Below, one piece after another: positions 25,740 to 35,064 of a stretch of DNA of 64,000 nucleotides. The stretch covers positions 62,001 through 126,000 of the forward strand of contig NZ_LBMD01000006.1 in the NCBI RefSeq assembly GCF_001293645.1, in the 5' to 3' direction. The position numbers were made by a program, and so were the translations under genes. The notes under the pieces are model-generated. The model was not told the DNA's origin. It was given only the letters and a program-made list of their open reading frames with translations, and did not search any database. Position 1 is the stretch's first letter. Each line of letters opens with the position of its first letter. Source of the stretch: Bacillus sp. CHD6a. GTDB taxonomy: Bacteria > Bacillota > Bacilli > Bacillales > Bacillaceae_I.

Positions 25740-27074
25740 TTACGCAATGCTTTCATTAGACTGCTTTGTAGTTAAAGCACCAACAACCATCCCAACTAAC
25801 ACACCAATCGCTGCTGGAACCAACCAACCTACCCCTTCATTGTAAAAAGGAAGTATGCTGAAAATGTCCTGTAAGAAAGTCACCTCAATCTCAGCCGTAG
25901 CCAATCCATCCACAAAACTAACAATACCAGTGAATAGCAGTGCAAATCCATACACAAACGACTCATTTTTCCAACGATAGAACGAAAGAATAATCAATAC
26001 AATGGCTAATGGGTATACCATAATCAATACAGGCAACGATATCGTAATCAATTGCTCTAAGCCGACATTAGATACAACCAAACTAAAAATGGACAGGATT
26101 GCCACAAATACTTTATATGAAACGGAAGGCATAATTTTAGAGAAAAATTTGCTTGTCGCAGAAACAAGTCCGACAGATGTTGTTAAGCATGCAAACGTAA
26201 TTGCAAGACCTAGAATAACCGCTCCGATAGAACCAAACAGATAATCGGCAGCACCAGATAATATCTGACCGCCATTTCCTGCGGCACCTACTGCATCAAG
26301 ACTAGTTGCCCCAAGATAGGATAAACCTGCATAGACGACAGTCAAACCAATGGCAGCAATAAATCCTGCCTTTAAACAAAGTGAAGTAATCGTTTTTCTA
26401 TCTGTTACACCTTTATCTTTTATTGCAGAAATTACAACAATTCCGAAAACTAAAGCTGCAATGGTGTCCATAGTTAGATAGCCTTCAAGGAAGCCCTTAA
26501 AGAAAGCTGAACTTTGATATGCTTCTGTTGGAGCACCGATAGCGCCCATAGGAGTGATAATGCTTTTGACAACAAGAATACCAATTACCAGCAACAATAT
26601 CGGTGTTAAGACTTTCCCAATTCGATCTACAAGTTTTGCTGGATTTAATGCAAGATAATACGTAATAGCAAAGAATACTAAGGTAAATACAAAGAGTGCC
26701 AGGCCCTGTGAATTAACTGATTCAGGTAAGAAAGGAGTAGCAGCAATTTCAAAGGCTACAGTACCTGTTCGCGGGATACCAAAAAACGGGCCAATCGCTA
26801 AATACATAATGATAGTAAAAACAATTCCGAAAATTGGGTGTACACGATTAGCCAGTGTTTGAAGGTCGCCACCAGTGTAGGCAATAGCCATTACTCCAAG
26901 GAGTGGCAGTCCGACTCCTGTAATCAAGAAACCTATAACAGAGATTCCTACGTTATCACCGGCTGCTTGTCCAAGTAATGGTGGGAAAATCATATTCCCG
27001 GCACCTAAAAATAAGGCGAACAGCATTAGTCCCAATACCAATATATCTTTATTTGTATATACTTTTTTTTGCAT
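25740..27074 (-). CDS. brnQ: Branched-chain amino acid carrier BrnQ
   Basis: This LIVCS-family Na+/H+-coupled Leu/Ile/Val importer has about 12 membrane segments. The family signature LFALFLGAGNMIFPPLLGQ is near the N-terminus. The start at 27074 follows AGGAGG by 7 bp and gives 444 aa. It interrupts the ezrA-nifZ order of B. subtilis and is transcribed against its neighbours. A cre-like box lies 27 bp upstream of the start. Confidence 0.9.
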   Translation of the reverse strand: MQKKVYTNKDILVLGLMLFALFLGAGNMIFPPLLGQAAGDNVGISVIGFLITGVGLPLLGVMAIAYTGGDLQTLANRVHPIFGIVFTIIMYLAIGPFFGIPRTGTVAFEIAATPFLPESVNSQGLALFVFTLVFFAITYYLALNPAKLVDRIGKVLTPILLLVIGILVVKSIITPMGAIGAPTEAYQSSAFFKGFLEGYLTMDTIAALVFGIVVISAIKDKGVTDRKTITSLCLKAGFIAAIGLTVVYAGLSYLGATSLDAVGAAGNGGQILSGAADYLFGSIGAVILGLAITFACLTTSVGLVSATSKFFSKIMPSVSYKVFVAILSIFSLVVSNVGLEQLITISLPVLIMVYPLAIVLIILSFYRWKNESFVYGFALLFTGIVSFVDGLATAEIEVTFLQDIFSILPFYNEGVGWLVPAAIGVLVGMVVGALTTKQSNESIA

Positions 27075-27101
27075 GAAAATCCTCCTGCTGAGAAAATGAA
27101 A

Positions 27102-27115
27102 TGAATACGTTTTCA
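27102..27115 (-). promoter_or_regulatory. Putative cre box before brnQ
   Basis: TGAATACGTTTTCA has one mismatch to TGWAANCGNTNWCA, 27 bp upstream of the brnQ start. The remaining 270 bp up to nifZ showed no other site I can support. Confidence 0.55.
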
Positions 27116-27389
27116 TCCTATCATAATCTTGATGAAATTTGTCGAATAACTTAAAAGTTTAACAATTCAATATTTTAGAAAAACAAATACTAGTTTAACA
27201 TGTCTATACATGTTTAGAAAGGGAAAAGGAACTATTTCTAATAAATACCTCTCTACTGTGTCCTTATAAGGGAAGGCAATTCTTTTCCATAGATATAAAA
27301 TGTGCTAACATTAATATTCGCTTAGAAGAAAATATTATCTATATTAAATTGATGACTAAAATTCTTCATCATGCTAATGGAGGATGACC

Positions 27390-28526
27390 ATGATCTATTT
27401 AGACAATAGCGCTACTACTAAACCATATAAAGAAGTGTTAGATTCTTTTCTAAAGGTGTCCACAGAGTATTTTGGAAATCCATCCTCTCTTCATTCTCTT
27501 GGAGGCGATGCAGAAATGCTTCTTCACCGTTCAAGGGAGACAATTGCCTCCTTGCTACATGTTCATCATAAGGAAGTCATTTTCACCTCAGGTGGAACAG
27601 AAAGCAACAACTTGGCGATAAAGGGATGTGCCTTAAGCAAACGAAATATCGGGAAACATATCATCACAACTGCTATCGAGCATCCTTCCGTAACAAATGC
27701 GATTAAAGATTTAGAAAAGGAAGGCTTTGAAGTAACGATTCTTCCTGTTGATAAAGAAGGAAGAATTACTGTAAAGCAAGTGGAAGACGCGGTAAGGAAA
27801 GAAACGGTGTTGGTTTCTATCATACATGTGAATAATGAAACTGGTGTAATACAACCGGTAGAAGAAATTGGAGAATTACTTCAAACCTACTCCAATGTGA
27901 GCTTTCATGTTGACCATATACAAGGGATCGGGAAGGTTCCGTTAAGAATGGATGTAATAGATCTTTGCTCACTTTCGGCTCATAAGTTTCACGGGCTAAA
28001 AGGAAACGGTGTACTTATTGCCAAAAATGGAGTCAAGCTTCATCCGCTTCTTAGCGGAGGAGATCAGGAATGGACGTTACGTTCTGGAACAGAGAATGTG
28101 GCTGGGATAGTTGCAATGACCAAAGCTCTACGAATGACCTTAGAGAATAGGGAAAACTACTTGTCAGATTTACTTGCGTTGAAACAGTATCTTCTTGATG
28201 AATTAGTGCTGATAGATGGAGTGTTTATTCATACATCCAACATTCAAAGCGCCCCGCATATTGTCAATTTTTCCGTACCGGGTATAAAGTCGGAAGTACT
28301 GGTGCATGCATTAGGCAATAAAGATATTTTTGTATCCACCACTTCTGCCTGTTCTTCCAAGCGAAAAGCACCAAGCAAGACTTTAATGGCGATGGGTGTG
28401 ACGAGACAGCAGGCGGAAAGTGCTATTAGGATAAGTATGACCTACAGTACAACACAAGAAGAACTACGCTTACTTTTAAAAGAACTTATCCAAGCCATAA
28501 AAACAATAAAAGAAGTAACGAGGTAA
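27390..28526 (+). CDS. nifZ: Cysteine desulfurase NifZ (IscS-like)
   Basis: This class V PLP aminotransferase moves sulfur from cysteine, here to ThiI for tRNA s4U8. The PLP lysine is in LSAHKFHGLKG and the substrate-activating Cys loop is STTSACSSK. It is 378 aa long. GGAGG at 27379-27383 sets the start at the second ATG (27390); the first ATG (27384) abuts the ribosome site. It ends 5 bp before thiI, giving an operon. Confidence 0.94.
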   Translation: MIYLDNSATTKPYKEVLDSFLKVSTEYFGNPSSLHSLGGDAEMLLHRSRETIASLLHVHHKEVIFTSGGTESNNLAIKGCALSKRNIGKHIITTAIEHPSVTNAIKDLEKEGFEVTILPVDKEGRITVKQVEDAVRKETVLVSIIHVNNETGVIQPVEEIGELLQTYSNVSFHVDHIQGIGKVPLRMDVIDLCSLSAHKFHGLKGNGVLIAKNGVKLHPLLSGGDQEWTLRSGTENVAGIVAMTKALRMTLENRENYLSDLLALKQYLLDELVLIDGVFIHTSNIQSAPHIVNFSVPGIKSEVLVHALGNKDIFVSTTSACSSKRKAPSKTLMAMGVTRQQAESAIRISMTYSTTQEELRLLLKELIQAIKTIKEVTR

Positions 28527-28531
28527 AAAAC

Positions 28532-29740
28532 ATGAACTATGATCACATATTAATACGATTTGGTGAACTGTCTACAAAAGGAAGAAATCGTAAACAGTTT
28601 GTGCAGCGACTGAGCTTTAATATACTAGAAAAGATTAAGGACTTTCCAAACGTCACTATTGAAAAAAACAGAGACAGAATGTACATCAAATTAAATGGGG
28701 AGCCGCATGATCAGATTCTAAATCGGCTTCAAAGCATCTTTGGAATTCACTCTTTTAGCTTAGCTGTTAAAACGAAAACAGAACTAGAAGAAATGAAAAA
28801 AGGAGCATTATTCGCTCTCGAGGCGTTACCTTACAAAGGAAAAACGTTTAAAGTGACTGCTAAGCGCGCTTACAAAAAATTCGAACTTGATACCAATGAA
28901 TTGAACCATGCAATCGGATCACATTTATTGCGAAATACGGAAGACTTGACAGTGAATGTAAAGCAACCTGATATTAATTTAAGAGTGGAAGTCAGAGAAG
29001 AAGCCACCTATATTACGTGTAAGGATATTGCCGGCGCAGGAGGTCTACCAGTCGGAACAAGTGGGACCGGTGTGCTAATGCTGTCTGGAGGGATAGACAG
29101 TCCGGTAGCAGGTTATTTGGCAATGAAACGTGGCATTAGACTGGAGGTTGTCCACTTCTTCAGCCCTCCGTATACAAGTGAACGTGCGAAACAGAAAGTA
29201 GTGGAACTGACAGAAAGACTGACAGATTTCGGACACTCCATTAATTTGCATATTGTTCCGTTTACAGACATTCAAGTAGCCATACAAAAACAAGTGCCGG
29301 AAAACTATACGATGACGTCCACCAGAAGATTTATGTTAAAGATTGCAGACAAAATCTGTGAAAAAGAGCAAGGGCTAGCTATTATTACTGGAGAAAGTTT
29401 GGGGCAAGTGGCTAGTCAAACGTTGCAAAGCATGTCGACCATCAATGAGGTAACTTCCACTCCAATCATTCGTCCGCTTATTACAATGGATAAAATAGAG
29501 ATCATGGATATTGCCAGACAAATTGATACATTGGAAATTTCCAACCGCCCTTATGAAGACTGTTGTACCATTTTCACCCCCTCTGCACCAAAAACGAAGC
29601 CCAAAAAAGAAAAAATCAATTTTTACGAAAGTTTCTTTGATATCGATAAAATGGTGAACGATGCAGTGGAACGAACAGAAAAGGTTCTTATCACAGGGAA
29701 AAAGGAAGAAGAAAACAGTATTATCCACGAACTATTTTAA
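28532..29740 (+). CDS. thiI: tRNA 4-thiouridine synthetase ThiI
   Basis: An N-terminal ferredoxin-like/THUMP region (about residues 60-165) leads to a PP-loop ATPase with SGGIDSPVAGYLAMKRG (about 184-200). A C-terminal EDCCTIFTP Cys pair follows. The protein adenylates U8 of tRNA and inserts sulfur delivered by the upstream desulfurase. As in B. subtilis (401 aa), it lacks the C-terminal rhodanese domain of enterobacterial ThiI. The next gene is sspA, again as in B. subtilis. Confidence 0.95.
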   Translation: MNYDHILIRFGELSTKGRNRKQFVQRLSFNILEKIKDFPNVTIEKNRDRMYIKLNGEPHDQILNRLQSIFGIHSFSLAVKTKTELEEMKKGALFALEALPYKGKTFKVTAKRAYKKFELDTNELNHAIGSHLLRNTEDLTVNVKQPDINLRVEVREEATYITCKDIAGAGGLPVGTSGTGVLMLSGGIDSPVAGYLAMKRGIRLEVVHFFSPPYTSERAKQKVVELTERLTDFGHSINLHIVPFTDIQVAIQKQVPENYTMTSTRRFMLKIADKICEKEQGLAIITGESLGQVASQTLQSMSTINEVTSTPIIRPLITMDKIEIMDIARQIDTLEISNRPYEDCCTIFTPSAPKTKPKKEKINFYESFFDIDKMVNDAVERTEKVLITGKKEEENSIIHELF

Positions 29741-29778
29741 CAGACTGTTACTGTGAAGAATTACCATATTTAAAATAT

Positions 29779-29808
29779 GAATGATGCCATGTGTTTTTAC
29801 ACATTCTA
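29779..29808 (+). promoter_or_regulatory. Sigma-G promoter of sspA
   Basis: GAATG (fits GHATR) at 29779-29783, an 18-bp spacer and CATTCTA (fits CATNHTA) at 29802-29808. Confidence 0.85.
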
Positions 29809-29831
29809 TATTCACAAGGAGGTGAAAACAC

Positions 29832-30035
29832 ATGGCAAACAACAGTTCAAACCAACTAGTTGTACCTGGTGTACAACAAGCTCTTGACCAAATGAAATAC
29901 GAAATCGCTTCTGAATTCGGAGTTCAACTTGGTCCTGATGCAACTGCTCGCGCTAACGGTTCCGTTGGTGGAGAAATCACTAAACGCTTAGTTCAAATGG
30001 CTGAACAAAGCTTCAGTGGCGGTTACCAAAAATAA
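29832..30035 (+). CDS. sspA: Alpha/beta-type small acid-soluble spore protein
   Basis: This 67-aa DNA-binding protein saturates the spore chromosome and gives UV and heat resistance. The GPR protease site is in [12 protein letters not shown]. The second conserved block is [24 protein letters not shown] precedes the ATG and a sigma-G promoter lies immediately upstream, so expression is in the forespore. Its place behind thiI matches B. subtilis sspA. Confidence 0.97.
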   Translation: MANNSSNQLVVPGVQQALDQMKYEIASEFGVQLGPDATARANGSVGGEITKRLVQMAEQSFSGGYQK

Positions 30036-30052
30036 TATATAAAATGGCTACG

Positions 30053-30078
30053 AGGTGGGGGAAACCCCACCTTTCTTC
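30053..30078 (+). terminator. Hairpin after sspA
   Basis: AGGTGGGG and CCCCACCT pair perfectly around a GAAA loop, then TTCTTCT. The U-run is weak, so read-through into the next small ORF is possible. Confidence 0.6.
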
Positions 30079-30104
30079 TATTCTAATCTTGGAGGTGCTT
30101 TTTT

Positions 30105-30200
30105 ATGAAGGAGCAAAATCAAGTAGAAAAACAGCAGAAGAAACAGGGGAGAAAACGCCGCAACGAACCAAAGCATGCGGTTAAATCGAATGAGCAATAA
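30105..30200 (+). CDS. Very small basic Gln/Lys-rich ORF (31 aa)
   Basis: The peptide begins MKEQNQVEKQQKKQGRKRRN and is entirely hydrophilic. GGAGGTG is 7 bp before the ATG and a strong terminator lies 13 bp after the stop. It could share the sigma-G transcript of sspA, since the intervening hairpin has a poor U-run. It resembles minor spore proteins in size and composition, but I recognise no family. Confidence 0.55.
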   Translation: MKEQNQVEKQQKKQGRKRRNEPKHAVKSNEQ

Positions 30201-30212
30201 ATAATGTCTGGG

Positions 30213-30239
30213 CACCTTCTTTTGGGAAGGTGTTTTTTA
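30213..30239 (+). terminator. Terminator after the 31-aa ORF
   Basis: CACCTTC pairs with GAAGGTG and is followed by TTTTTT. The next 145 bp up to the array hold nothing recognisable. Confidence 0.8.
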
Positions 30240-30384
30240 TGTTTTATAAAGTATGTGCCGGGAGAATTTCTTGCGTGGTAGATCAGTTTGAACAGCGGGA
30301 GGAGTTGGACTAGATGCTTTTAGAAATACGGTATTTTAGGATATTTCATAGAAAAATGCTCCAATTCTAGGTGTGGAAATTTGG

Positions 30385-30600
30385 TTCGGTCAATTTTCTA
30401 TTTGGTTTGGACAATTTTTAATGGAATATACAGGGAGTTCGGACAATTGGATGATAGGTTTGGTCAAATATCCTAGTAGGTTCGGTCATTTAAAAATTTG
30501 GTTCGGTCACTTTTCGAAAAACTTCGGTCAATTATGCGAAATCTTCGGTCAATTTCCAAAAATCTTCGGTCAACTTCCCCAAAACTTCGGACATTCTCAA
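30385..30600 (+). repeat. 21-bp phased tandem array (TTCGGTCAATTT-type)
   Basis: There are ten units of TT(C/T)GG(T/A)CA. Starts at 30481, 30502, 30523, 30544, 30565 and 30586 are exactly 21 bp apart. Earlier units at 30385/30406 and 30438/30459 also pair at 21 bp, separated by 32 and 22 bp steps. The variable part of each unit is A/T-rich. An 85-codon open frame (IFGQFPKIFGQ-like heptads) results from 21 being a multiple of 3. It has no ribosome site. Confidence 0.85.
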
Positions 30601-30669
30601 AAGATTCCACATTCCCCTCCAAAAAAATAACGAAAATTTCCACAAAATAATTCAAATTATTTTAAAAAT

Positions 30670-30699
30670 TTTGTAATATAGAGGTAGTACTATTACAAA
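30670..30699. promoter_or_regulatory. Palindrome before ytcI
   Basis: TTTGTAATA (30670-30678) and TATTACAAA (30691-30699) are perfect 9-bp arms around 12 bp, just upstream of the AAAGGGGAT ribosome site. It could be an operator or a 5'-UTR hairpin. Confidence 0.4.
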
Positions 30700-30713
30700 G
30701 GGGATGACTTCAT

Positions 30714-32303
30714 ATGAAAAGAGAAGAACTTTTAGCACCGCAAAAGTACAATCTGGTTGAAGAAGTGGAAAAGTACACACAAGAGAGGGAAAGGCTCGCA
30801 CTCATTTGGGAAAGTGAGCAAGGGGAGAAGGAACAAGTAACATATCAAGAATTAATGAAAGCTGCGAATAAAATTGGAAACGCTTTACTTTCAAAAGGAC
30901 TGCAAAAAGGGGATGTAGTTCTTGTCATGATGCCACGGCTTATCGAGTCGTATCAAGTATACTTAGGTGCACTTAAAGCAGGTATTGTGGTTATTCCATG
31001 CTCTGAAATGTTAAGGGAAAAAGATCTGGCATACCGAATTGAGCACGGAGATGTTAAAGGGATTATTACATATCAACCATTTGTGGAACAGGCAGATAAA
31101 TTAGAAGAAGTTAGCAACCTGGTAAGATTCAGTGTTGGTGGTTTAGCGGAAAAAGGCTGGACAAACCTGCAAGAAGCGATGGAAAAACAGTCAGATCAAC
31201 TTGAATTTGCTTCCACATCAAAAGACGACATGGCTTTCCTATCCTATACATCTGGTACAACGGGCAACCCTAAAGGCGTAGTCCATACACATGGCTGGGC
31301 TTATGCGCACCTTCGTACCACTTCTAATAACTGGCTTGGTATCGAAGAAAATGATGTAGTATGGGCTACTGCTAGTCCTGGGTGGCAGAAGTGGATTTGG
31401 AGTCCATTCTTATCGACCCTTGGTTCAGGGGCAACAGGCTTTGTCTATCATGGAAAATTTGATCCTAACACCTATCTGAAGCTTTTGGAAAAGCATGAAG
31501 TGAATGTCCTTTGTTGTACACCGACAGAGTATCGTTTGATGGCGAAAGTGGATAACTTGAACGCTTATCAGCTGCCACATCTCCACAGTGCAGTATCAGC
31601 CGGAGAACCATTAAACCGTGAAGTGATTGACACTTTCCGAAAACATTTCCAAATCGATGTCCGAGATGGCTATGGCCAAACGGAAAACACGCTGTTACTT
31701 GGTGTTTTAAAAGGAATGGAAATTAAATCTGGTTCCATGGGAAAACCGACACCTGGCAACCGGGTAACCATTATTAATGAGGATGCTGAAGAGTGTGCGG
31801 TGGGGGAAGTCGGAGACATCGCAGTACACGTGGAAACACCTGCCCTATTCAAGCACTACTACAAAGATCCTGAACGTACTTCCAGACAATTTAGAGGGGA
31901 CTATTATATAACTGGAGATAAAGCAAAGAAAGATGAAGAAGGATACTTCTGGTTCGAGGGGAGAAGTGATGATATTATCATCAGTTCTGGCTACACGATT
32001 GGACCTTTTGAAGTAGAAGATGCATTGGTAAAGCATCCGTTAGTGCGCGAATGTGCGGTAGTAGCTAGTCCGGATGAAATTAGAGGGAATATAGTCAAGG
32101 CGTTTGTAGTACTTCAGGATGGAGTGGACCAACAAGAAGACAAACTAACTAAACTACTTCAAGAGCATGTCAAGGAATTGACAGCCCCATATAAGTACCC
32201 AAGGAAAATTGAGTACGTTGGGGAGCTTCCTAAAACTACTTCTGGAAAAATAAGAAGAATAGAATTAAGGCAGCAAGAATTCGCTCAAGCCGCACAATCC
32301 TGA
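30714..32303 (+). CDS. ytcI: Acyl-CoA synthetase, MACS type (YtcI)
   Basis: This ANL-superfamily ligase (529 aa) activates a medium-chain or similar carboxylate to its acyl-CoA. Motifs are SYTSGTTGNPKG (about residues 178-189), GYGQTENTLL, YYITGDKAKKDEEGYFWFEGR and the C-terminal PKTTSGKIRR lysine. It is a distant paralogue of AcsA in the same window. The terminal lysine motif raises the possibility of AcuA-type acetylation control, which is untested. Synteny (sspA-ytcI-ytcJ) matches B. subtilis. The substrate is unknown. Confidence 0.88.
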   Translation: MKREELLAPQKYNLVEEVEKYTQERERLALIWESEQGEKEQVTYQELMKAANKIGNALLSKGLQKGDVVLVMMPRLIESYQVYLGALKAGIVVIPCSEMLREKDLAYRIEHGDVKGIITYQPFVEQADKLEEVSNLVRFSVGGLAEKGWTNLQEAMEKQSDQLEFASTSKDDMAFLSYTSGTTGNPKGVVHTHGWAYAHLRTTSNNWLGIEENDVVWATASPGWQKWIWSPFLSTLGSGATGFVYHGKFDPNTYLKLLEKHEVNVLCCTPTEYRLMAKVDNLNAYQLPHLHSAVSAGEPLNREVIDTFRKHFQIDVRDGYGQTENTLLLGVLKGMEIKSGSMGKPTPGNRVTIINEDAEECAVGEVGDIAVHVETPALFKHYYKDPERTSRQFRGDYYITGDKAKKDEEGYFWFEGRSDDIIISSGYTIGPFEVEDALVKHPLVRECAVVASPDEIRGNIVKAFVVLQDGVDQQEDKLTKLLQEHVKELTAPYKYPRKIEYVGELPKTTSGKIRRIELRQQEFAQAAQS

Positions 32304-32315
32304 TAAAGGGCAAAC

Positions 32316-32369
32316 AGGCAGGTTGGTGGGGATCAGATTCCTTTGACCCCAGCAATACTGCCTTTTTTT
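32316..32369 (+). terminator. ytcI terminator
   Basis: AGGCAG pairs with CTGCCT with an inner GGGG/CCCC stem, followed by TTTTTTT. Confidence 0.7.
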
Positions 32370-32445
32370 ATGCAATTTTTTTGTGCCAGCCCTTCATAAA
32401 TGATAATCTAAATGTAATTTTACAAAAAAAAGGAGAAAGATCACC

Positions 32446-34035
32446 ATGGGAGAAATTTGGTACGGCGGAACAATTTACACCATGAAAACAGAATTGGAAA
32501 CGGTGGAAGCGGTGTACACAGAAGATGGACTTATCAAAGACATCGGTACGCAAGAAGAGCTTTTCTTAACATACCACCATGCACAAAAGCAAGATTTGAA
32601 AGGGGCAGTTATGTACCCTGGCTTTACAGACAGTCATATGCATCTGATTGGACACGGGGAGAAATTATTACGACTAGATTTGTCGAACTACACATCCCCC
32701 CAAGAGGTAAAAAAAGCATTACTGAAAAAAGTCCAAGAAACCCCTGAAGGAGAATGGATCTTTGGAGAAGGATGGAATGAGAATAATTTTGTTGACCGGA
32801 AAATTTTCCACAGAAACGAGCTTGACGAAATCACTTCCAATCACCCCATGATTTTATCAAGAGTTTGCCGTCATGCAGTTTTAGTCAACAGCAAAGCAAT
32901 GGATATTGCTGGCATTACAAAAGAAACGGAAAATCCTCCGGGTGGAGTGATTGTAAAAGATATCGATGGCGAACCGACTGGGTACTTACTTGACCAAGCG
33001 CAGGAATTAGTGAAAAAGAAGATACCAAAAGCGAGTGAAAGTTATTTATACAATGCTCTAAAAACTTCTATTGAAGATTGCTTACGCCTCGGCTTGGTAG
33101 GCAGTCACAGTGAAGATTTAAGCTATTATGGCAGTTTTGCTAAAACATTTGGAGCGTTTGAACATGTAATTGAACGGGACAAGTTAAAGTATCGTGCCCA
33201 TTTGTTGGTTCACCATGAGGTAGTGGATGATATGCATGAAGAAGGTCATACGTTTAAAGAGACAACAGGATTCATTACCCTTGGTGCCATGAAAATTTTT
33301 GCAGATGGTGCACTGGGAGGCAGGACTGCGTTGTTAAGCCGTCCTTATAATGATGCTCCGGAAACATCTGGGGTGGCTATCCATACACAAGAACAACTTA
33401 TGAGTCTAGTAAAAAAAGCAAGAGAATATGGAATGACCGTTGCCGTTCATACCATCGGTGATCTTGCATTTGAGTATATGTTAGATGCGATTGAAAACTA
33501 TCCTGCTCCAGAGGGGGAGAGAGATAGACTTATTCACGCTCAAATCTTAACGAAGGACCTGATAGATCGTGCAAAAAAACTACCACTCATTTTAGATATT
33601 CAACCACGTTTTGTGGCAACAGATTTTCCTTGGATTATCGAACGTTTAGGAGAGGAAAGACTTAATTATTCCTATGCATGGAAGACACTTATAGATGAAG
33701 GACTGATTTGTGCAGGTGGTTCTGATGCTCCAATTGAACCAGTTGATCCAATTCTGGGAATTCACGCTGCTGTTACAAGGCAAACACCCGGGGACATAGA
33801 AAGAACTGTCTATCAACCAGAACAACGTCTTTCCATGTATGAGGCAATCCGTCTCTTTACAAAAGGTAGCGCACAAGCTATTTCAGAAGAACATAAACAA
33901 GGAATCATCAATAGAGGCTATTACGCAGACTTCACAGTACTCGATACCGACCTATTCAAAGCAACAGAGGACGACATATTAAACACAACCGTGACCATGA
34001 CAATCGTTGACGGCACGGTTGTGTATAAGAAATAG
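32446..34035 (+). CDS. ytcJ: Amidohydrolase YtcJ
   Basis: This 529-aa metal-dependent amidohydrolase belongs to the YtcJ-like/AmdHyd_3 family. The HxH metal pair is in PGFTDSHMHLIGHG (about residues 60-73). The substrate-side EGWNENNF, HTIGDLAFE (third ligand) and GGSDAPIEP (catalytic Asp) follow in the expected order. AAAAGGAG precedes the ATG. The physiological substrate of this family is not established. It lies in the B. subtilis order ytcI-ytcJ-ytdI. Confidence 0.88.
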   Translation: MGEIWYGGTIYTMKTELETVEAVYTEDGLIKDIGTQEELFLTYHHAQKQDLKGAVMYPGFTDSHMHLIGHGEKLLRLDLSNYTSPQEVKKALLKKVQETPEGEWIFGEGWNENNFVDRKIFHRNELDEITSNHPMILSRVCRHAVLVNSKAMDIAGITKETENPPGGVIVKDIDGEPTGYLLDQAQELVKKKIPKASESYLYNALKTSIEDCLRLGLVGSHSEDLSYYGSFAKTFGAFEHVIERDKLKYRAHLLVHHEVVDDMHEEGHTFKETTGFITLGAMKIFADGALGGRTALLSRPYNDAPETSGVAIHTQEQLMSLVKKAREYGMTVAVHTIGDLAFEYMLDAIENYPAPEGERDRLIHAQILTKDLIDRAKKLPLILDIQPRFVATDFPWIIERLGEERLNYSYAWKTLIDEGLICAGGSDAPIEPVDPILGIHAAVTRQTPGDIERTVYQPEQRLSMYEAIRLFTKGSAQAISEEHKQGIINRGYYADFTVLDTDLFKATEDDILNTTVTMTIVDGTVVYKK

Positions 34036-34070
34036 TAAAAAGGACATCGCGTTCATGCGGTGTCCTTTTT
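34036..34070. terminator. Bidirectional terminator, ytcJ / NAD kinase
   Basis: AAAAAGGACATCGC pairs with GCGGTGTCCTTTTT. Confidence 0.88.
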
Positions 34071-34086
34071 ACATCAAAGTAAAAGG

Positions 34087-34887
34087 CTATAAAAATGTCC
34101 GTTTGACCTTCTCCCAAAACGAATTATCCTTTAACTTCACCGTCTTAATTTTTTTATCAGTAAGCTGAATATCCAACCTCTCCACATGCTTAATGCTAAG
34201 GGCCTCATTATCAATTCCAATCGTAGGATAGTCATTTCCATCCTGAATTACTTTTAGAGTCAATTTTCTGGCACCTGCCAAAATAAACGGCGATCCAAGG
34301 GTGCGATAGCTGTTATTGTTAATAGAAGCAAGCTCACTTACCTGAAAACAAGGGAGCATCGGATCTACTACAGCACCATGCACAGATTTATTGTAAGCAG
34401 TGCTGCCAGTAGGGGTGGATACAATCATCCCATCACCACGGAACGTTTCAAAGTGCAGCTCATCTATGTAGACATCAATGGCAAAAGTTTTTATGATGGC
34501 AGAGCGGATGGAGCATTCATTTAAACAAAGAAAAGAAGATGTACCATCAATTGTTACTTCAATAGTAGGATACTTTCTAACCTCAATTTGTTCAAATGCC
34601 ATGGCCTCTACCATTTTTTCTGTATCATCGATATGGAAGTCACAATAAAAACTAGAAGTTTCCCCAGTATTGATACCAGCATAAAGGCAATCATCCTTGA
34701 AACCTGTTTTCTGAACGGCTTGAAGGAAGGTTCCGTCTCCTCCGACTGCTACGATAATGTTCGCTTTGTTGTAATCGCTTAGTATTTCAAAGTTATTTTG
34801 TACCGCTAATTGTTCAAGCTTTTCAACCTTTGCAACTAGCTCTTCTTCCCTTTTATAAAAGAAAAATATTTTACGGCGTTCTGTCAT
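34087..34887 (-). CDS. nadK: NAD kinase (YtdI / PpnKB type)
   Basis: This enzyme phosphorylates NAD to NADP (EC 2.7.1.23). The GGDGTFLQAV ATP/poly-P loop is at about residues 51-60. The NECSI motif and STPTGSTAYNKS (about 163-174) form the NAD site. Its length of 266 aa equals the second B. subtilis paralogue YtdI, found at this position. It is transcribed alone, convergent with ytcJ and divergent from sppA. Confidence 0.92.
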   Translation of the reverse strand: MTERRKIFFFYKREEELVAKVEKLEQLAVQNNFEILSDYNKANIIVAVGGDGTFLQAVQKTGFKDDCLYAGINTGETSSFYCDFHIDDTEKMVEAMAFEQIEVRKYPTIEVTIDGTSSFLCLNECSIRSAIIKTFAIDVYIDELHFETFRGDGMIVSTPTGSTAYNKSVHGAVVDPMLPCFQVSELASINNNSYRTLGSPFILAGARKLTLKVIQDGNDYPTIGIDNEALSIKHVERLDIQLTDKKIKTVKLKDNSFWEKVKRTFL

Positions 34888-35064
34888 TGTTTTTCCTCCT
34901 CTTCATAATAAAAAATGGAACTTAAACAAAAAATATCCAAAAACATTATCCTTTTGGAAAAAATTTTAGTACAATTCTATATTGTGATAAGTTTACCATT
35001 TTGATGAAACTTTTTGAAACGATTTAACGTATAGGTACTGTACGAACAACTAGGAGGTTTAAAT

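Noticed and set aside
30373-30630. 85-codon frame with FGQF heptads
   Set aside because: The repeat pattern follows from a 21-bp DNA period (multiple of 3). There is no ribosome site, and unit drift does not favour synonymous positions.
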